Shown here: piece after piece, positions 34,254-42,905 of the stretch | Layout: each line of letters begins with the position of its first letter | Position numbering within the stretch: the stretch's first letter is position 1 | Assembly (NCBI RefSeq): GCF_001499965.1 | Contig: NZ_LQIT01000038.1 | Location: forward strand, 1-57,115 | Length of the DNA stretch: 57,115 bases | Direction: 5' to 3' | Source of the DNA: Mycobacterium sp. GA-2829 | GTDB taxonomy: Bacteria > Actinomycetota > Actinomycetes > Mycobacteriales > Mycobacteriaceae | The notes under the pieces: model-generated | The model's input: only the letters and a program-made list of their open reading frames with translations | Told to the model about the DNA's origin: nothing | Databases searched by the model: none | Position numbers and translations under genes: made by a program

Positions 34254-35366
34254 TCAGAACCCCGGATACTTGCGCCAGATCCGCTCGGTCTCCTCGTTGG
34301 GGTCATACTCGGAGAGGTGCCACCGCGGAAACTCGTATAGGTCGTCCGCGATTTCTGTGATGACGTCACTGAGTTCCAGTGGTGTCAGCCACTCGTCGCC
34401 GATGGCGGAAGCCCCGTGTATCGCACCAAGCAGGTTCCCCGCTATCGAGCCCGTGGAGTCTGAATCGCCCCCGTGGTTGACGGCTGCGACCACCCCGTCG
34501 GCGAACGATTTGGCGGTTAGCGCGCAGTAAAGGCCGATGGCCAGCGCCTCGTCCGCTACCCAACCCTGCCCTAACGACGCGATGGCGTTTGACCGATTGT
34601 CACCCCGGCCGGCTGCAGCCTCTGCGGCCTCAACTGCACTCAACGTTTCTCGATGGCCGTCGACTTCGTGGAGGACCCATTTCGCCGCGGGCAGTGCGTC
34701 GCTCAACAACACCCCTTGAGCCAATAGGTAAACGAGCCCGGCAAGGAATCCGGCTGACAACGTCCCCGTGGGGTTTCCATGAGTCAGCGCCGCAAGGTCG
34801 ACGCCCATGCCGAACGCTTCGCGCAGCGACCTGTTCGGTAACCGCAAGACGAAAAGCCCCACGGGTGCCGTCCGCGTGACACCGCCGCATCCTTTGCTGT
34901 TGTTATCGGCGGGCTGACCCAGGCCGCGCATCTGTCGGAGCGCTGACACGCACGTGTTCCCTGGCGCCCGCCGGCTGTGGAGCTGGCGCTGTCGGTACAG
35001 CCAGCCCGCCGATGCGTCGTCTTCGAAGGGCTCACCAATTCCAACCTTGTGCACGGTAACTTCGCCTTGGGTACGAAGCCAACGCAAGTACGCGTTCGCC
35101 GTCACACCGGTATGAGTGGTCAAACCTTTAATGCACCCGCGAACCCAGGACCTCAGCAAGCCTTCGGCGGTAAACAACGTCATCTGCGTGTCGTCCGTGA
35201 TCGTTCCTATACCGCCGTATGCGGCGGAATACCCGGAGATTCCTTGCGGACCGAAACGCGCCAGAATCCGGTCGCGGGTTTCGAACTCGACCGGCGCTCC
35301 CAACGCGTCCCCGACCGCGCCGCCGAGCAGACAGCCGCGGAAACGGTCACGAAGCTTGGGTCGCAT
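34254..35366 (-). CDS. ADP-ribosylglycohydrolase (DraG/ARH family)
   Basis: The 370-residue protein carries the family's metal motifs: GCLLGGAVGDALGAP at the N-terminus, GTITDDTQMTLF (TDDT motif) and NHGGDSDSTGSIAGNLLGA near the C-terminus. Members remove ADP-ribose from proteins or small molecules. Codon use and GC are visibly lower than in neighbouring genes, and the gene sits beside an integrase remnant and ssrA, so it was probably acquired. It has no partner ADP-ribosyltransferase in the window. The product looks complete. It may be cargo of a lost mobile element, such as an immunity or antitoxin-like function; that is inference. Confidence 0.9.
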   Translation of the reverse strand: MRPKLRDRFRGCLLGGAVGDALGAPVEFETRDRILARFGPQGISGYSAAYGGIGTITDDTQMTLFTAEGLLRSWVRGCIKGLTTHTGVTANAYLRWLRTQGEVTVHKVGIGEPFEDDASAGWLYRQRQLHSRRAPGNTCVSALRQMRGLGQPADNNSKGCGGVTRTAPVGLFVLRLPNRSLREAFGMGVDLAALTHGNPTGTLSAGFLAGLVYLLAQGVLLSDALPAAKWVLHEVDGHRETLSAVEAAEAAAGRGDNRSNAIASLGQGWVADEALAIGLYCALTAKSFADGVVAAVNHGGDSDSTGSIAGNLLGAIHGASAIGDEWLTPLELSDVITEIADDLYEFPRWHLSEYDPNEETERIWRKYPGF

Positions 35367-35391
35367 CCCCGCACGTTACAGCCGCCGAAGC

Positions 35392-35580
35392 CGAGCCCAC
35401 GTCAAGACGGTGCATGCTCAGTTGGGTATTAATCGGCGAACGATGACTCTCGATCAATACGGAGACCTGTACCCGCACGATCTCGAAGAACACGGCCGAC
35501 AGATGAAGGGCCGTGTCTGCGACGGTGCTCAAAACGTGCTGCAAAGAAAACAGGCCAGGACGAAACTCATCCTGACCTGC
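35392..35580 (+). pseudogene. C-terminal remnant of a tyrosine recombinase (integrase)
   Basis: The plus-strand frame at 35392 reads AHVKTVHAQLGINRRTMTLD then QYGDLYPHDLEEHG, the tail of phage-type integrases with the catalytic Tyr in DQYGDL. The His expected after QLG is replaced by Ile, and everything N-terminal is missing: only 26 bases separate it from the divergent ADP-ribosylglycohydrolase start. The frame has no stop before the ssrA 3' end, towards which it points, as expected for an element inserted at the tmRNA gene. Confidence 0.75.
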
Positions 35581-35600
35581 TCGTACTGCAGATTTAATTG

Positions 35601-35965
35601 TGGAGCTGCCGGGAATCGAACCCGGGTCCTACGGCATATCCTCGAGGCTTCTCCGTGCGCAGTTCGCTATGCCTCTACTCGGATCTCCTGATCACGCGAA
35701 CAAGTCAGGATGACGATCCCAGTCGCTGTTTGATGTCCCTTCAGGTCCCGCGACCGAACCTGAAGGTGGTTCCCTCTAGACGACGCCAGGGTCCGGGCCG
35801 AGGGCGCTCCCGGTCTGACGGACTAGCTTCGCTTAGGCAGCGAGAGCGTAGTCGCGCTGATTGGTATCGGCGCTTAATTGGTTGCAACGACGCTTACGGT
35901 GGTCTCTTGCCTGCACCGGCACGCTTCCCTTGATTCGATGCTCGAAGTCGAAACCGTTCAGCCCC
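35601..35965 (-). ncRNA. ssrA: Transfer-messenger RNA
   Basis: On the minus strand the RNA begins GGGGCTGAACGGTTTCGACT and ends GGTTCGATTCCCGGCAGCTCC plus an unpaired A. The ends pair as a tRNA-like acceptor stem (GGGGCTG with CAGCTCC), and the T-loop GTTCGATTC is intact. The tag reading frame on the complement of 35833-35871 encodes ADTNQRDYALAA then TAA, close to the mycobacterial tags I recall (ADSxQRDYALAA). CCA is not encoded. It works with SmpB (39315-39830) to rescue stalled ribosomes. About 365 nt is the normal size. Confidence 0.97.
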
Positions 35966-36044
35966 TAGCATCCCTGCCGACTTTCGACAGGAAGATCAAT
36001 GGTACGCGAGACTCAACGCCTCGCTCCACCCCATTTGTTCCCGA

Positions 36045-38330
36045 TCAGATGACGGCGTTCGCGCGGCTCTCCGCCACCAGCTCGCAGACGTCCTCGAGCG
36101 GCATCGCCCGCCCGAACAGATGCCCCTGCGCCAGCCGGCACCCGGCGGCGAGGACCGTGTCTGCCTGCTCGGCGTATTCGATGCCCTCCGCGATCACGTG
36201 CAGTCCCAGCGCGTCGCACAGTCCGATCACCGACCGGTACAGCGCCAGATCGCGTTCCGGCTGCTGTTCGGCCGCCAGGCTGCGGTCGAGTTTGACGACG
36301 TCGACCGGCAGCGCATGCAGGTAGCTCAGTGAGTTGAAACCAGTGCCGAAGTCGTCGAGCGCGACCTTGACGCCCATCGCGCGCAGCCGCTTGATGGCGG
36401 CGGCTCCCCTGGGCAGGTCGACGATCGGGACGGTCTCGGTGATCTCGAGAACCAGCCGGTCCGGTTCCAGCCCGTGCCGATCCAGCGTCGCCTTCACCTC
36501 TTCTTCGAACGCGCGGTTGCCCAGCCGGGCGGCGCCGATGTTGACATGCAGGATCAGGTCCAGCCCCGCCTCCTGCACCTCCTTGCAGGCGAGGTTGAGC
36601 ACCAGAGTGTCGAGCGCCGCGCCGAGCCCGGCACCCTCGGCCACCGCGACGAACGTCTCGGGCGGGATCTGCATCCCGTTCGGCGCCGACCACCTCGCGA
36701 GCGCCTCGACCGCGACCGGAGCCGCATCGGGCAACCGCACGACCGGCTGGTAGGCGAGGCAGAACCCGGGCGGGGCGTCGCCGTCGGCCTCTCGCAATGC
36801 ACTGGGGAAGTCGACCAACGCCTCCGCTGACGCGCGGTAAACCACCGCGGTGTCCTTGCCGAGGCGCTTGCCCGCATACATCGAGATGTCGGCTTTACGC
36901 AGTAGATCGTCGGAGGTCGGCGCGGGGTCGTCCGCCGACGGACGGACCAGCCCCATGCTCGCCCGCACCTTGAGCGTGGATCCGTGGATCGCGAACGGAT
37001 CGCGCAGCGCCACGCGTAGCTTGTCGGCCACCACCTCCGGCGCCTCCTCGCCCTGCACCAGGATCGCGAACTCGTCACCGCCGATGCGGGCCAGGGTGTC
37101 CGACGGGCCGACGCACTGGCGCAGCCGGTCTCCCACCGCACACAGCAACTCGTCGCCCGCGGCGTGGCCGAATTTGTCGTTGACCTCTTTGAAGTCGTCG
37201 ATGTCGACGAAGATCAGCACGAAGCGGCCGGTGGCGACGGCCTCGTCGAGCCGTCGGGCGAACAGCAACCGGTTGGGCAGGCCCGTCAGCGCGTCGTGAT
37301 GGACCTGATGGGCCAACCGCGCCTGCGCCTCGAACAGCTGCCGGGTCAGCAGCCGCTGTGCACGCATGGCGACCACCTGCCGCGCGGTGACCAGCCCGAT
37401 CATCGCCACCGCGGCGAAGATCACCGCCACCGGCATGGGCTCGCCGATGAGGAGATGGAACGACAGCAGGCCGATGATGAAGAGGAACCCGATGTAGGGC
37501 AGGAACGTCTGCAGCCAGTCCATCGCCTCCTGCCCGCGCCCGCTGGCAGGCAGCGGCCGTGTCTGCAGGAGCGCGTACAAGATGATCAGCGGGCCCAGCG
37601 TGAACCCGACGCCACCCCACAGATCTCCCGATTCCACCCCGACGGTTTGCAGATAGGCGACGAATCGATCCGAGGCCGCGATCGTGAGTACACCGCCGGA
37701 CAGCAGCAGGTAATTCACCCGGTCGGGCCGGTCGCGCCGATACGCCATCGCCATCAGCGCCGCGACCACCACAACGGCCAGCTCCAGCAGCGAGTAGGCG
37801 ACCACGACGTGGACGTTCTGGGAACGCGGCAGCGCGGCACCCGTCATCGCGCCGAGGCCGGCGATGAAGGCCAGGATCGCGAACGCGGTAGCCGCCACGG
37901 CGCCGTCGAGGATCGCGACGGCCCGCGAGTGCCGCAGCGACCCGCCGCGCCCGCGCAGGCCGCCGCCCCCGCGGGCGAGGACGATCATCGCCGCCAACGA
38001 CAGCACCGGCGGCATGAAGTACGCCACGACGGCGATCGTCGGGGCGGGGTCGCCGCGGCTTCCCGCACCGCTGAGGAACCACACGACCTCACCGACCAGC
38101 CAGCTCAGCATCGCCCCGGCGACCAGTACCCGCCACCACCGCGACACGCCGGTGTTCCGGCGCGCGACCACGACCGCGGCGACCAGTGCGGTTATTCCGA
38201 TGGGCGCCTGCATCGCGACCGCGACACCTCGCGCCACGTCGTCGCCGTACAGCGCAAAAGCGTTGAGCCACGCCAGCGCGGCGACGAGAACGAAGATCGC
38301 GAGGCGCCGTTGTGCGTTCTTGACCGACAC
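36045..38330 (-). CDS. Membrane-bound GGDEF-EAL protein (cyclic di-GMP synthesis/hydrolysis)
   Basis: The 761-residue protein has about nine hydrophobic segments in its first 320 residues (MASE-like sensor), then a GGDEF domain with intact RIGGDEFAIL, then an EAL domain with VAVEALARW, DDFGTGFNSLSYL, the Lys in VVKLDRS and EGIEYAEQ. Both active sites look complete, so it could make and break cyclic di-GMP. The allosteric RxxD site before GGDEF is absent (GPSD). GTG 38330 is preferred over GTG 38357 because a G-rich ribosome site lies just upstream; the difference is nine residues. Confidence 0.9.
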   Translation of the reverse strand: MSVKNAQRRLAIFVLVAALAWLNAFALYGDDVARGVAVAMQAPIGITALVAAVVVARRNTGVSRWWRVLVAGAMLSWLVGEVVWFLSGAGSRGDPAPTIAVVAYFMPPVLSLAAMIVLARGGGGLRGRGGSLRHSRAVAILDGAVAATAFAILAFIAGLGAMTGAALPRSQNVHVVVAYSLLELAVVVVAALMAMAYRRDRPDRVNYLLLSGGVLTIAASDRFVAYLQTVGVESGDLWGGVGFTLGPLIILYALLQTRPLPASGRGQEAMDWLQTFLPYIGFLFIIGLLSFHLLIGEPMPVAVIFAAVAMIGLVTARQVVAMRAQRLLTRQLFEAQARLAHQVHHDALTGLPNRLLFARRLDEAVATGRFVLIFVDIDDFKEVNDKFGHAAGDELLCAVGDRLRQCVGPSDTLARIGGDEFAILVQGEEAPEVVADKLRVALRDPFAIHGSTLKVRASMGLVRPSADDPAPTSDDLLRKADISMYAGKRLGKDTAVVYRASAEALVDFPSALREADGDAPPGFCLAYQPVVRLPDAAPVAVEALARWSAPNGMQIPPETFVAVAEGAGLGAALDTLVLNLACKEVQEAGLDLILHVNIGAARLGNRAFEEEVKATLDRHGLEPDRLVLEITETVPIVDLPRGAAAIKRLRAMGVKVALDDFGTGFNSLSYLHALPVDVVKLDRSLAAEQQPERDLALYRSVIGLCDALGLHVIAEGIEYAEQADTVLAAGCRLAQGHLFGRAMPLEDVCELVAESRANAVI

Positions 38331-38439
38331 AGACCCCCCGCAACTCCTGGCAACCACCCCATGATGGCACGAAATGACCGTCGTTCCCTACGCAAACGGT
38401 GTTGAGTACCCGGCGAAAGCGTGACCGCGGGCAAACCGG

Positions 38440-39318
38440 CTAACCGGCGGCGATCATCGCGACCGCCCCGAGCGCGAGCACCATGCCCATCGCCTGCCAC
38501 CGCGTGACCCGCTCCCGCAGCACGACGATCGCCAACAGCACCGTCGCCGCCGGATAGAGCGCCATCAACACCCCCGACAGCGACAGCAGCGACGACTGCA
38601 GGGCGAGCAGCATCGCCACGTTCGCGCCGGTGTCCAGCACTCCGGCCAGCACCGCCAGCTTCAGCGGTACCCCCGTCGGAATGCGCATCTCGCTGCTGAC
38701 CGCCGCGATCGCGAACACCAGGACCGTCGCCGCCACCCGCGCGAACACCAGCGGCCACAGCCCGGCCTCGTGCGGCGCCTGACCGATCAGCACGATGTTC
38801 AACCCGAATCCGATGCCGGACCCGACGGTCAGCCACCCGACCGTCTTGGTGAACCGGTGGGTGTGGTCGTCCTTGTCGGTATTGGAATCTCCTCGCGCAA
38901 GCGGCTCGTCGGCGGCCTCACGACTGACCAGCACCACCGCCACCAGCGCCACCCCGGTACCCACGGCGGCGATCACCCCCGGCCGCTCCCCCAGCGCCAG
39001 CCCGACACCGACCGGCAGGGCCGCCACGAGCACCGCGGTCAGCGGCGACACCACCGAGATCGGACCGGCGCCCAGCGCGGCGTAGAACCACCACACCCCT
39101 AGACCCTGCGAGATCCCCGACAGCGCACCCCAGACGATTGCGCCCGGCGAGACGTCTCCCCCGACGATCGCGGCCAGCACTCCGAGCAGCACCATCGCGA
39201 GCGGGTAGGAGACGAGCACGACCCGCAGCGCGGCAACCCGGCGCGAGGCGATCCCCCCGACGAAGTCACTGATCCCGTAACAGGTCGCAGACGCCAGCGC
39301 GAACAGAATCCCGATCAG
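38440..39318 (-). CDS. EamA/DMT-family transporter, apparently with a CTG start
   Basis: The 292-residue membrane protein has ten predicted helices in two EamA repeats. The coding frame reads LIGILFALASATCYGISDFV GGIASRR (written in two parts), the normal N-terminus of the family, but no ATG, GTG or TTG precedes it. The codon for the first Leu is CTG at 39318-39316 and overlaps the smpB stop as CTGA, just as other genes here overlap as ATGA or GTGA. The first standard start (GTG 39219) would delete the first helix. Substrate unknown. Confidence 0.75.
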   Translation of the reverse strand: MIGILFALASATCYGISDFVGGIASRRVAALRVVLVSYPLAMVLLGVLAAIVGGDVSPGAIVWGALSGISQGLGVWWFYAALGAGPISVVSPLTAVLVAALPVGVGLALGERPGVIAAVGTGVALVAVVLVSREAADEPLARGDSNTDKDDHTHRFTKTVGWLTVGSGIGFGLNIVLIGQAPHEAGLWPLVFARVAATVLVFAIAAVSSEMRIPTGVPLKLAVLAGVLDTGANVAMLLALQSSLLSLSGVLMALYPAATVLLAIVVLRERVTRWQAMGMVLALGAVAMIAAG

Positions 39319-39830
39319 GTCATGCCCTTGGCCCGGCGTCCGAGCTCGCGGATGACCTCGCGCTCGGCGTCGCGTCGGGCCAGGTCCTGGCGCTTGTCGT
39401 GGGCCTGTTTACCGCGGGCGAGTGCCAGTTCCACCTTGACCTTGCCGTCGGTGAAGTACAGCGACAGCGGCACCAGGGTCAGGTTGCCGTCGCGGATCTT
39501 GCCGATGAGGTTGTCGATCTCGCGCCGGTGCAGCAGCAGCTTGCGGTTGCGCCGCGGCGCGTGATTGGTCCAGGTGCCGTGGTGATATTCGGGGATGTGC
39601 AGGTTGCGCAGCCAGATCTCGCCGTCGTCGACGGTGGCGAACGCGTCGGCCAGCGACGCCGTACCGTCGCGCAGGCTCTTGACCTCGGTGCCCATCAACG
39701 CGATACCCGTCTCGTAGGTGTCGAGGATCGTGTAGTTGTGCCGGGCGCGGCGGTTGGTGGCGACCACCTGGTTGTTGCGGTCCTTGGCCCCGCCGGCCTT
39801 TCCGCCCTTCCCACCCTTGTTAGCTGCCAC
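39315..39830 (-). CDS. smpB: SsrA-binding protein
   Basis: The 171-residue SmpB has the conserved NRRARHNYTILDTYETGIAL start, EVKSLRDGTASLADAFA, and a basic tail (QDLARRDAEREVIRELGRRAKG) that enters the empty mRNA channel. The Gly/Lys-rich N-terminal extension of about 20 residues is common in actinobacteria. It works with the tmRNA encoded 3.3 kb downstream. GTG start. Confidence 0.97.
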   Translation of the reverse strand: MAANKGGKGGKAGGAKDRNNQVVATNRRARHNYTILDTYETGIALMGTEVKSLRDGTASLADAFATVDDGEIWLRNLHIPEYHHGTWTNHAPRRNRKLLLHRREIDNLIGKIRDGNLTLVPLSLYFTDGKVKVELALARGKQAHDKRQDLARRDAEREVIRELGRRAKGMT

Positions 39831-39833
39831 GCC

Positions 39834-40727
39834 CTACCTTCGCACGTACAGGCGCAGCGTCACATAAGCGGTCACGCCGGCCATCGCCACACCCACCAAC
39901 AGCAGGATCGGCGAGATGTACAGGATGTCCGCGAAGTCGATCCGCGCGATCAGATTGGCTTGATAGAACTGGTTGAGCGCGTTGTCCAGGAACGCCGCGC
40001 GCACCACGGCCAGGCCGCCGATCGCGATCACCACCCCCAGCAGGGCGGCGAGCATCGCCTCCAACAGGAACGGCAACTGCGTGTACCAGCGGCTGGCGCC
40101 GACCAGACGCATGATGCCGACCTCGGTTCGCCGGGTGTAGGCCGCCACCTGCACCATGTTCGCGATCAGCAGCACGGCGCCGACGGCCTGCACCAGGGCG
40201 ACCGCGAACGCGGCGTTGCTCAACCCGTCGAGCACCGCGAACAGCCGGTCGACGAGGTCCTTCTGGTTTTGCACCCCCTGGACCCCGGGCTGGCCGACCA
40301 TCGCCTTGTCGAACTCCTCGTGCTGTTCGGGGTCGACGAGCTTGACCACGAACGACGCCGGGAACGCATCCTTGCCCGCGACGTCCTTGTACTGCGGGAA
40401 CTTCCGGATCGCGTCGTTGTACGCGTCGTCGCGGTTGAGGAACACCACCGACTGCACGTCGGTGCGGTTCTCGAGCTGGGTCCGCAGCGCCTTGCAGGGG
40501 TCGGCGTCGCAGGTCGGATCGCTCGCCGACACCTCGGGGGTCAGGAAGACCTGGCTCTCCACGCGATCGAGGTAGATGTCGCGGGAGTTGTCGGCCAACC
40601 GCACGACCAGCAGCCCACCGCCGAACAGGCCGATGGAGATCGCGGTCGTCAGGATCATCGCGACCGTCATCGTGACGTTGCGACGAAGCCCGGTCAGAAC
40701 CTCATTGATCAGGAAACCAAAGCGCAC
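39834..40727 (-). CDS. ftsX: Cell division protein FtsX
   Basis: The 297-residue protein has one N-terminal membrane helix (MTVAMILTTAISIGLFGGGLL), an extracellular domain of about 100 residues with two Cys (PTCDADPCKA), then three helices in the FtsX/MacB permease domain. With FtsE it activates peptidoglycan hydrolases (RipC-type in mycobacteria) at division. GTG start; it abuts ftsE and is 3 bases from smpB. Confidence 0.96.
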   Translation of the reverse strand: MRFGFLINEVLTGLRRNVTMTVAMILTTAISIGLFGGGLLVVRLADNSRDIYLDRVESQVFLTPEVSASDPTCDADPCKALRTQLENRTDVQSVVFLNRDDAYNDAIRKFPQYKDVAGKDAFPASFVVKLVDPEQHEEFDKAMVGQPGVQGVQNQKDLVDRLFAVLDGLSNAAFAVALVQAVGAVLLIANMVQVAAYTRRTEVGIMRLVGASRWYTQLPFLLEAMLAALLGVVIAIGGLAVVRAAFLDNALNQFYQANLIARIDFADILYISPILLLVGVAMAGVTAYVTLRLYVRR

Positions 40728-41420
40728 TTAGCGATCCATTCCGTAGACGCCGCGCTGCTCGTCGCGGACCAGGCGGCCCAGCTCGAGTTCGAGCACGCGC
40801 TGGCGCATCGAGTCGACGATGTGATGGTCATGCGTAGCCATCAGCACGGTCGTACCCGTGCGGTTGATGCGCTCCAGCAGATCCATGATGTCCTTGCTCG
40901 TCTCCGGGTCCAGGTTGCCGGTCGGCTCGTCGGCCAGCAGCACCAGCGGCCGGTTGACGAACGCGCGGGCGATGGCGACGCGCTGCTGCTCGCCGCCGGA
41001 CAGCTCGGCGGGCAGGCGGTTGGCCTTCCCGGACAACCCGACCATCTCCAGCACCTCGGGCACCACCCGGTTGATCACCTCGGACCGCTTGCCGATGACC
41101 TCGAGCGCGAAGGCGACGTTCTCGAACACCGTCTTCTGCTGCAGCAGCCGGAAGTCCTGGAAGACGCAGCCGAGTACCTGCCGCAGGCTCGGGATGTGGC
41201 GGCCGGACAACTTGTTGACGTGGAACTTCGAGACCCGGATGTCCCCGGAGGTGGGGGTCTCCTCGGCGAGCAGCAGCCTCATGAACGTCGATTTGCCCGA
41301 CCCGGACGGCCCGATGAGGAACACGAACTCACCCTTGTCGATCTGGAGTGACACGTTGTCCAGCGCGGGTCGCGCCGAAGACTTGTACTGCTTCGTCACG
41401 TGGTCGAGGGTGATCATCAC
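40728..41420 (-). CDS. ftsE: Cell division ATP-binding protein FtsE
   Basis: The 230-residue ABC ATPase has Walker A GPSGSGKSTFM, signature LSGGEQQRVAIA, Walker B LVLLADEPTGNLD and the switch His in MATHDHHIV. Starts GTG 41420 and ATG 41417 are adjacent; either is possible. It pairs with FtsX, encoded immediately downstream. Confidence 0.97.
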   Translation of the reverse strand: MMITLDHVTKQYKSSARPALDNVSLQIDKGEFVFLIGPSGSGKSTFMRLLLAEETPTSGDIRVSKFHVNKLSGRHIPSLRQVLGCVFQDFRLLQQKTVFENVAFALEVIGKRSEVINRVVPEVLEMVGLSGKANRLPAELSGGEQQRVAIARAFVNRPLVLLADEPTGNLDPETSKDIMDLLERINRTGTTVLMATHDHHIVDSMRQRVLELELGRLVRDEQRGVYGMDR

Positions 41421-41457
41421 GGCACGCCAGTGTAGCGGTGCGCCACCCCTGCACCGG

Positions 41458-41946
41458 TTACGGCAGCGGCACCGGCAATCCGGGGACCTCGAACGGTCCA
41501 GGGACCGGCGACGGGGTCTGGGTGACGGTCCGCGGCGGCAGCAAACCGGGACCGTCGGGGTCGACCACCGTGGTCGTCGGCGGCGCGGGGGTCTCCGACG
41601 TCGGCGTGCTCGTCGTGGTCTCCGACGGGCTCGTGGTCGTCGTGGTCGGGGTGGTCGTGGTGGTCGTCGTGGTCCAGGTGCGGCGGGTCGTCGGCGGCTC
41701 CTGGACCTGCGTGCGCGGCACCCAGGTGTAGTCCGGGTCGGGCACGAACCCCGGCGGCACGACCTGCTGAGCCGGGTTCGGCGCGGTCGCCTGCACCGGG
41801 GGTTCGTAGACCTGGTACAGCCAGAACAGGGCGATGAACGCCACGATGAGCCCCAGCGTCGACGTGCGGACCCGCCCGCCCGGCATGTAGCGCGGCCACG
41901 CCCGTTCCTGGCCCTGCATGTGCCGCAGCAGCCTCCGCAGGATCAC
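41458..41946 (-). CDS. Pro/Thr-rich single-pass membrane protein
   Basis: The 162-residue protein has a basic cytoplasmic start, one helix (about residues 31-46, LGLIVAFIALFWLYQVY), then an exported Pro- and Thr-rich tail with a run of Thr residues. It occupies the position of Rv3103c between ftsE and the MscS gene in M. tuberculosis, as I recall. An overlapping minus-strand frame at 41417-41899 is a shadow with unusual codon use. Its GTG overlaps the MscS stop (GTGA). Location in the ftsEX cluster suggests a cell-wall-spanning role; function unknown. Confidence 0.82.
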   Translation of the reverse strand: MILRRLLRHMQGQERAWPRYMPGGRVRTSTLGLIVAFIALFWLYQVYEPPVQATAPNPAQQVVPPGFVPDPDYTWVPRTQVQEPPTTRRTWTTTTTTTTPTTTTTSPSETTTSTPTSETPAPPTTTVVDPDGPGLLPPRTVTQTPSPVPGPFEVPGLPVPLP

Positions 41947-42905
41947 TGTCGAGCCTCCGAGCGCCCTTGCTGCTGCGGGGACTCCCCGTGACCGGCGATC
42001 GTGTCGACCGTCGGGGTGTGCTCTTTCGTGGCGATACCCGCGCGGTTGAGCGCCGCGATGATGCGGATGCGCAGGCGCCTTCCGACCTCGAACTGCTTAC
42101 CGGGCAGCGTGCGGGCCACCATGCGCAGGTTGACGGTGTCGACCTCGATGCTCTCGACGCCCATGAGCTGCGGTGTGTCGAGCAGCAGCGCGCTGAGCTT
42201 CGGATCTCCCATCGCGTCCTCGCCGACGCTGTGCAGCAGGTCGTTGACGGCGTTGAGGTCGGCCGTCGTGGGCACCGGGATGTCCACCACCGCCCGGGCC
42301 CAGTCCTTGGACATGTTCAGCGACCGCACGATGTTGCCGTTGGGGACCGTGAACACCTCCCCCTCGCCGGTGCGCAGTTTCGTCACCCGCAGCGTGACTT
42401 CTTCGACGGTGCCCTCGGCCGCGTCCGAGGCGCCGATCATGTTGAGCTGCACGAGGTCACCGAAGCCGTACTGCCGTTCGGTGATGATGAAGAACCCCGA
42501 GAGCAGGTCCTGGACGAGTTTCTGCGCGCCGAAACCCAGCGCCGCGCCGAGCACGGCCGCGGGCGCGACGAGCGAGCCGACGGGGATGTTGAGGATCGCG
42601 GTGATCTGCATGCCGACGACGACGAACAGCACCGCAATCGACACCCAGGAGATGACTGAGGCCACCGCCTGGCGGTGCTTGGCGCTCTCGGAGCGCACGA
42701 GCTGATCGCTCTCCTGGTACTCCGCGTCGATCCGCCGGGTCACCCGGCGCGCCACCCAACTGATGAACCGAGCGGCCAGCAGCGACCCGATGATCAGCAG
42801 GGCGATCGGCAGGCCCCTGGTCATCAGCCAGATTCCGACCTCGCCGTGCCAGAAGTCCCGCCAGCCCTCGGAGAATCCGATCGCCAGCGATCGGTCAGTC
42901 GTCAT
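41943..42905 (-). CDS. MscS-family mechanosensitive channel
   Basis: The 320-residue membrane protein has three N-terminal helices. The pore helix is rich in Gly and Ala (LVAPAAVLGAALGFGAQKLV), followed by the MscS beta domain (FGDLVQLNMIGASDAAEGTVEEV, VPNGNIVRSLNMS). It should open under membrane tension to release solutes. Equivalent to Rv3104c by position. The start lies inside the end of prfB (8-11 base overlap). Confidence 0.93.
   Translation of the reverse strand: MTTDRSLAIGFSEGWRDFWHGEVGIWLMTRGLPIALLIIGSLLAARFISWVARRVTRRIDAEYQESDQLVRSESAKHRQAVASVISWVSIAVLFVVVGMQITAILNIPVGSLVAPAAVLGAALGFGAQKLVQDLLSGFFIITERQYGFGDLVQLNMIGASDAAEGTVEEVTLRVTKLRTGEGEVFTVPNGNIVRSLNMSKDWARAVVDIPVPTTADLNAVNDLLHSVGEDAMGDPKLSALLLDTPQLMGVESIEVDTVNLRMVARTLPGKQFEVGRRLRIRIIAALNRAGIATKEHTPTVDTIAGHGESPQQQGRSEARQ

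Noticed and set aside
41417..41899. Second minus-strand frame overlapping the Pro/Thr-rich membrane protein
   Set aside because: The product is His/Asp/Ala-rich (repeated DHDDHDH), the result of reading the Thr-codon run in another frame. The frame at 41458-41946 has a membrane helix and a coupled start.
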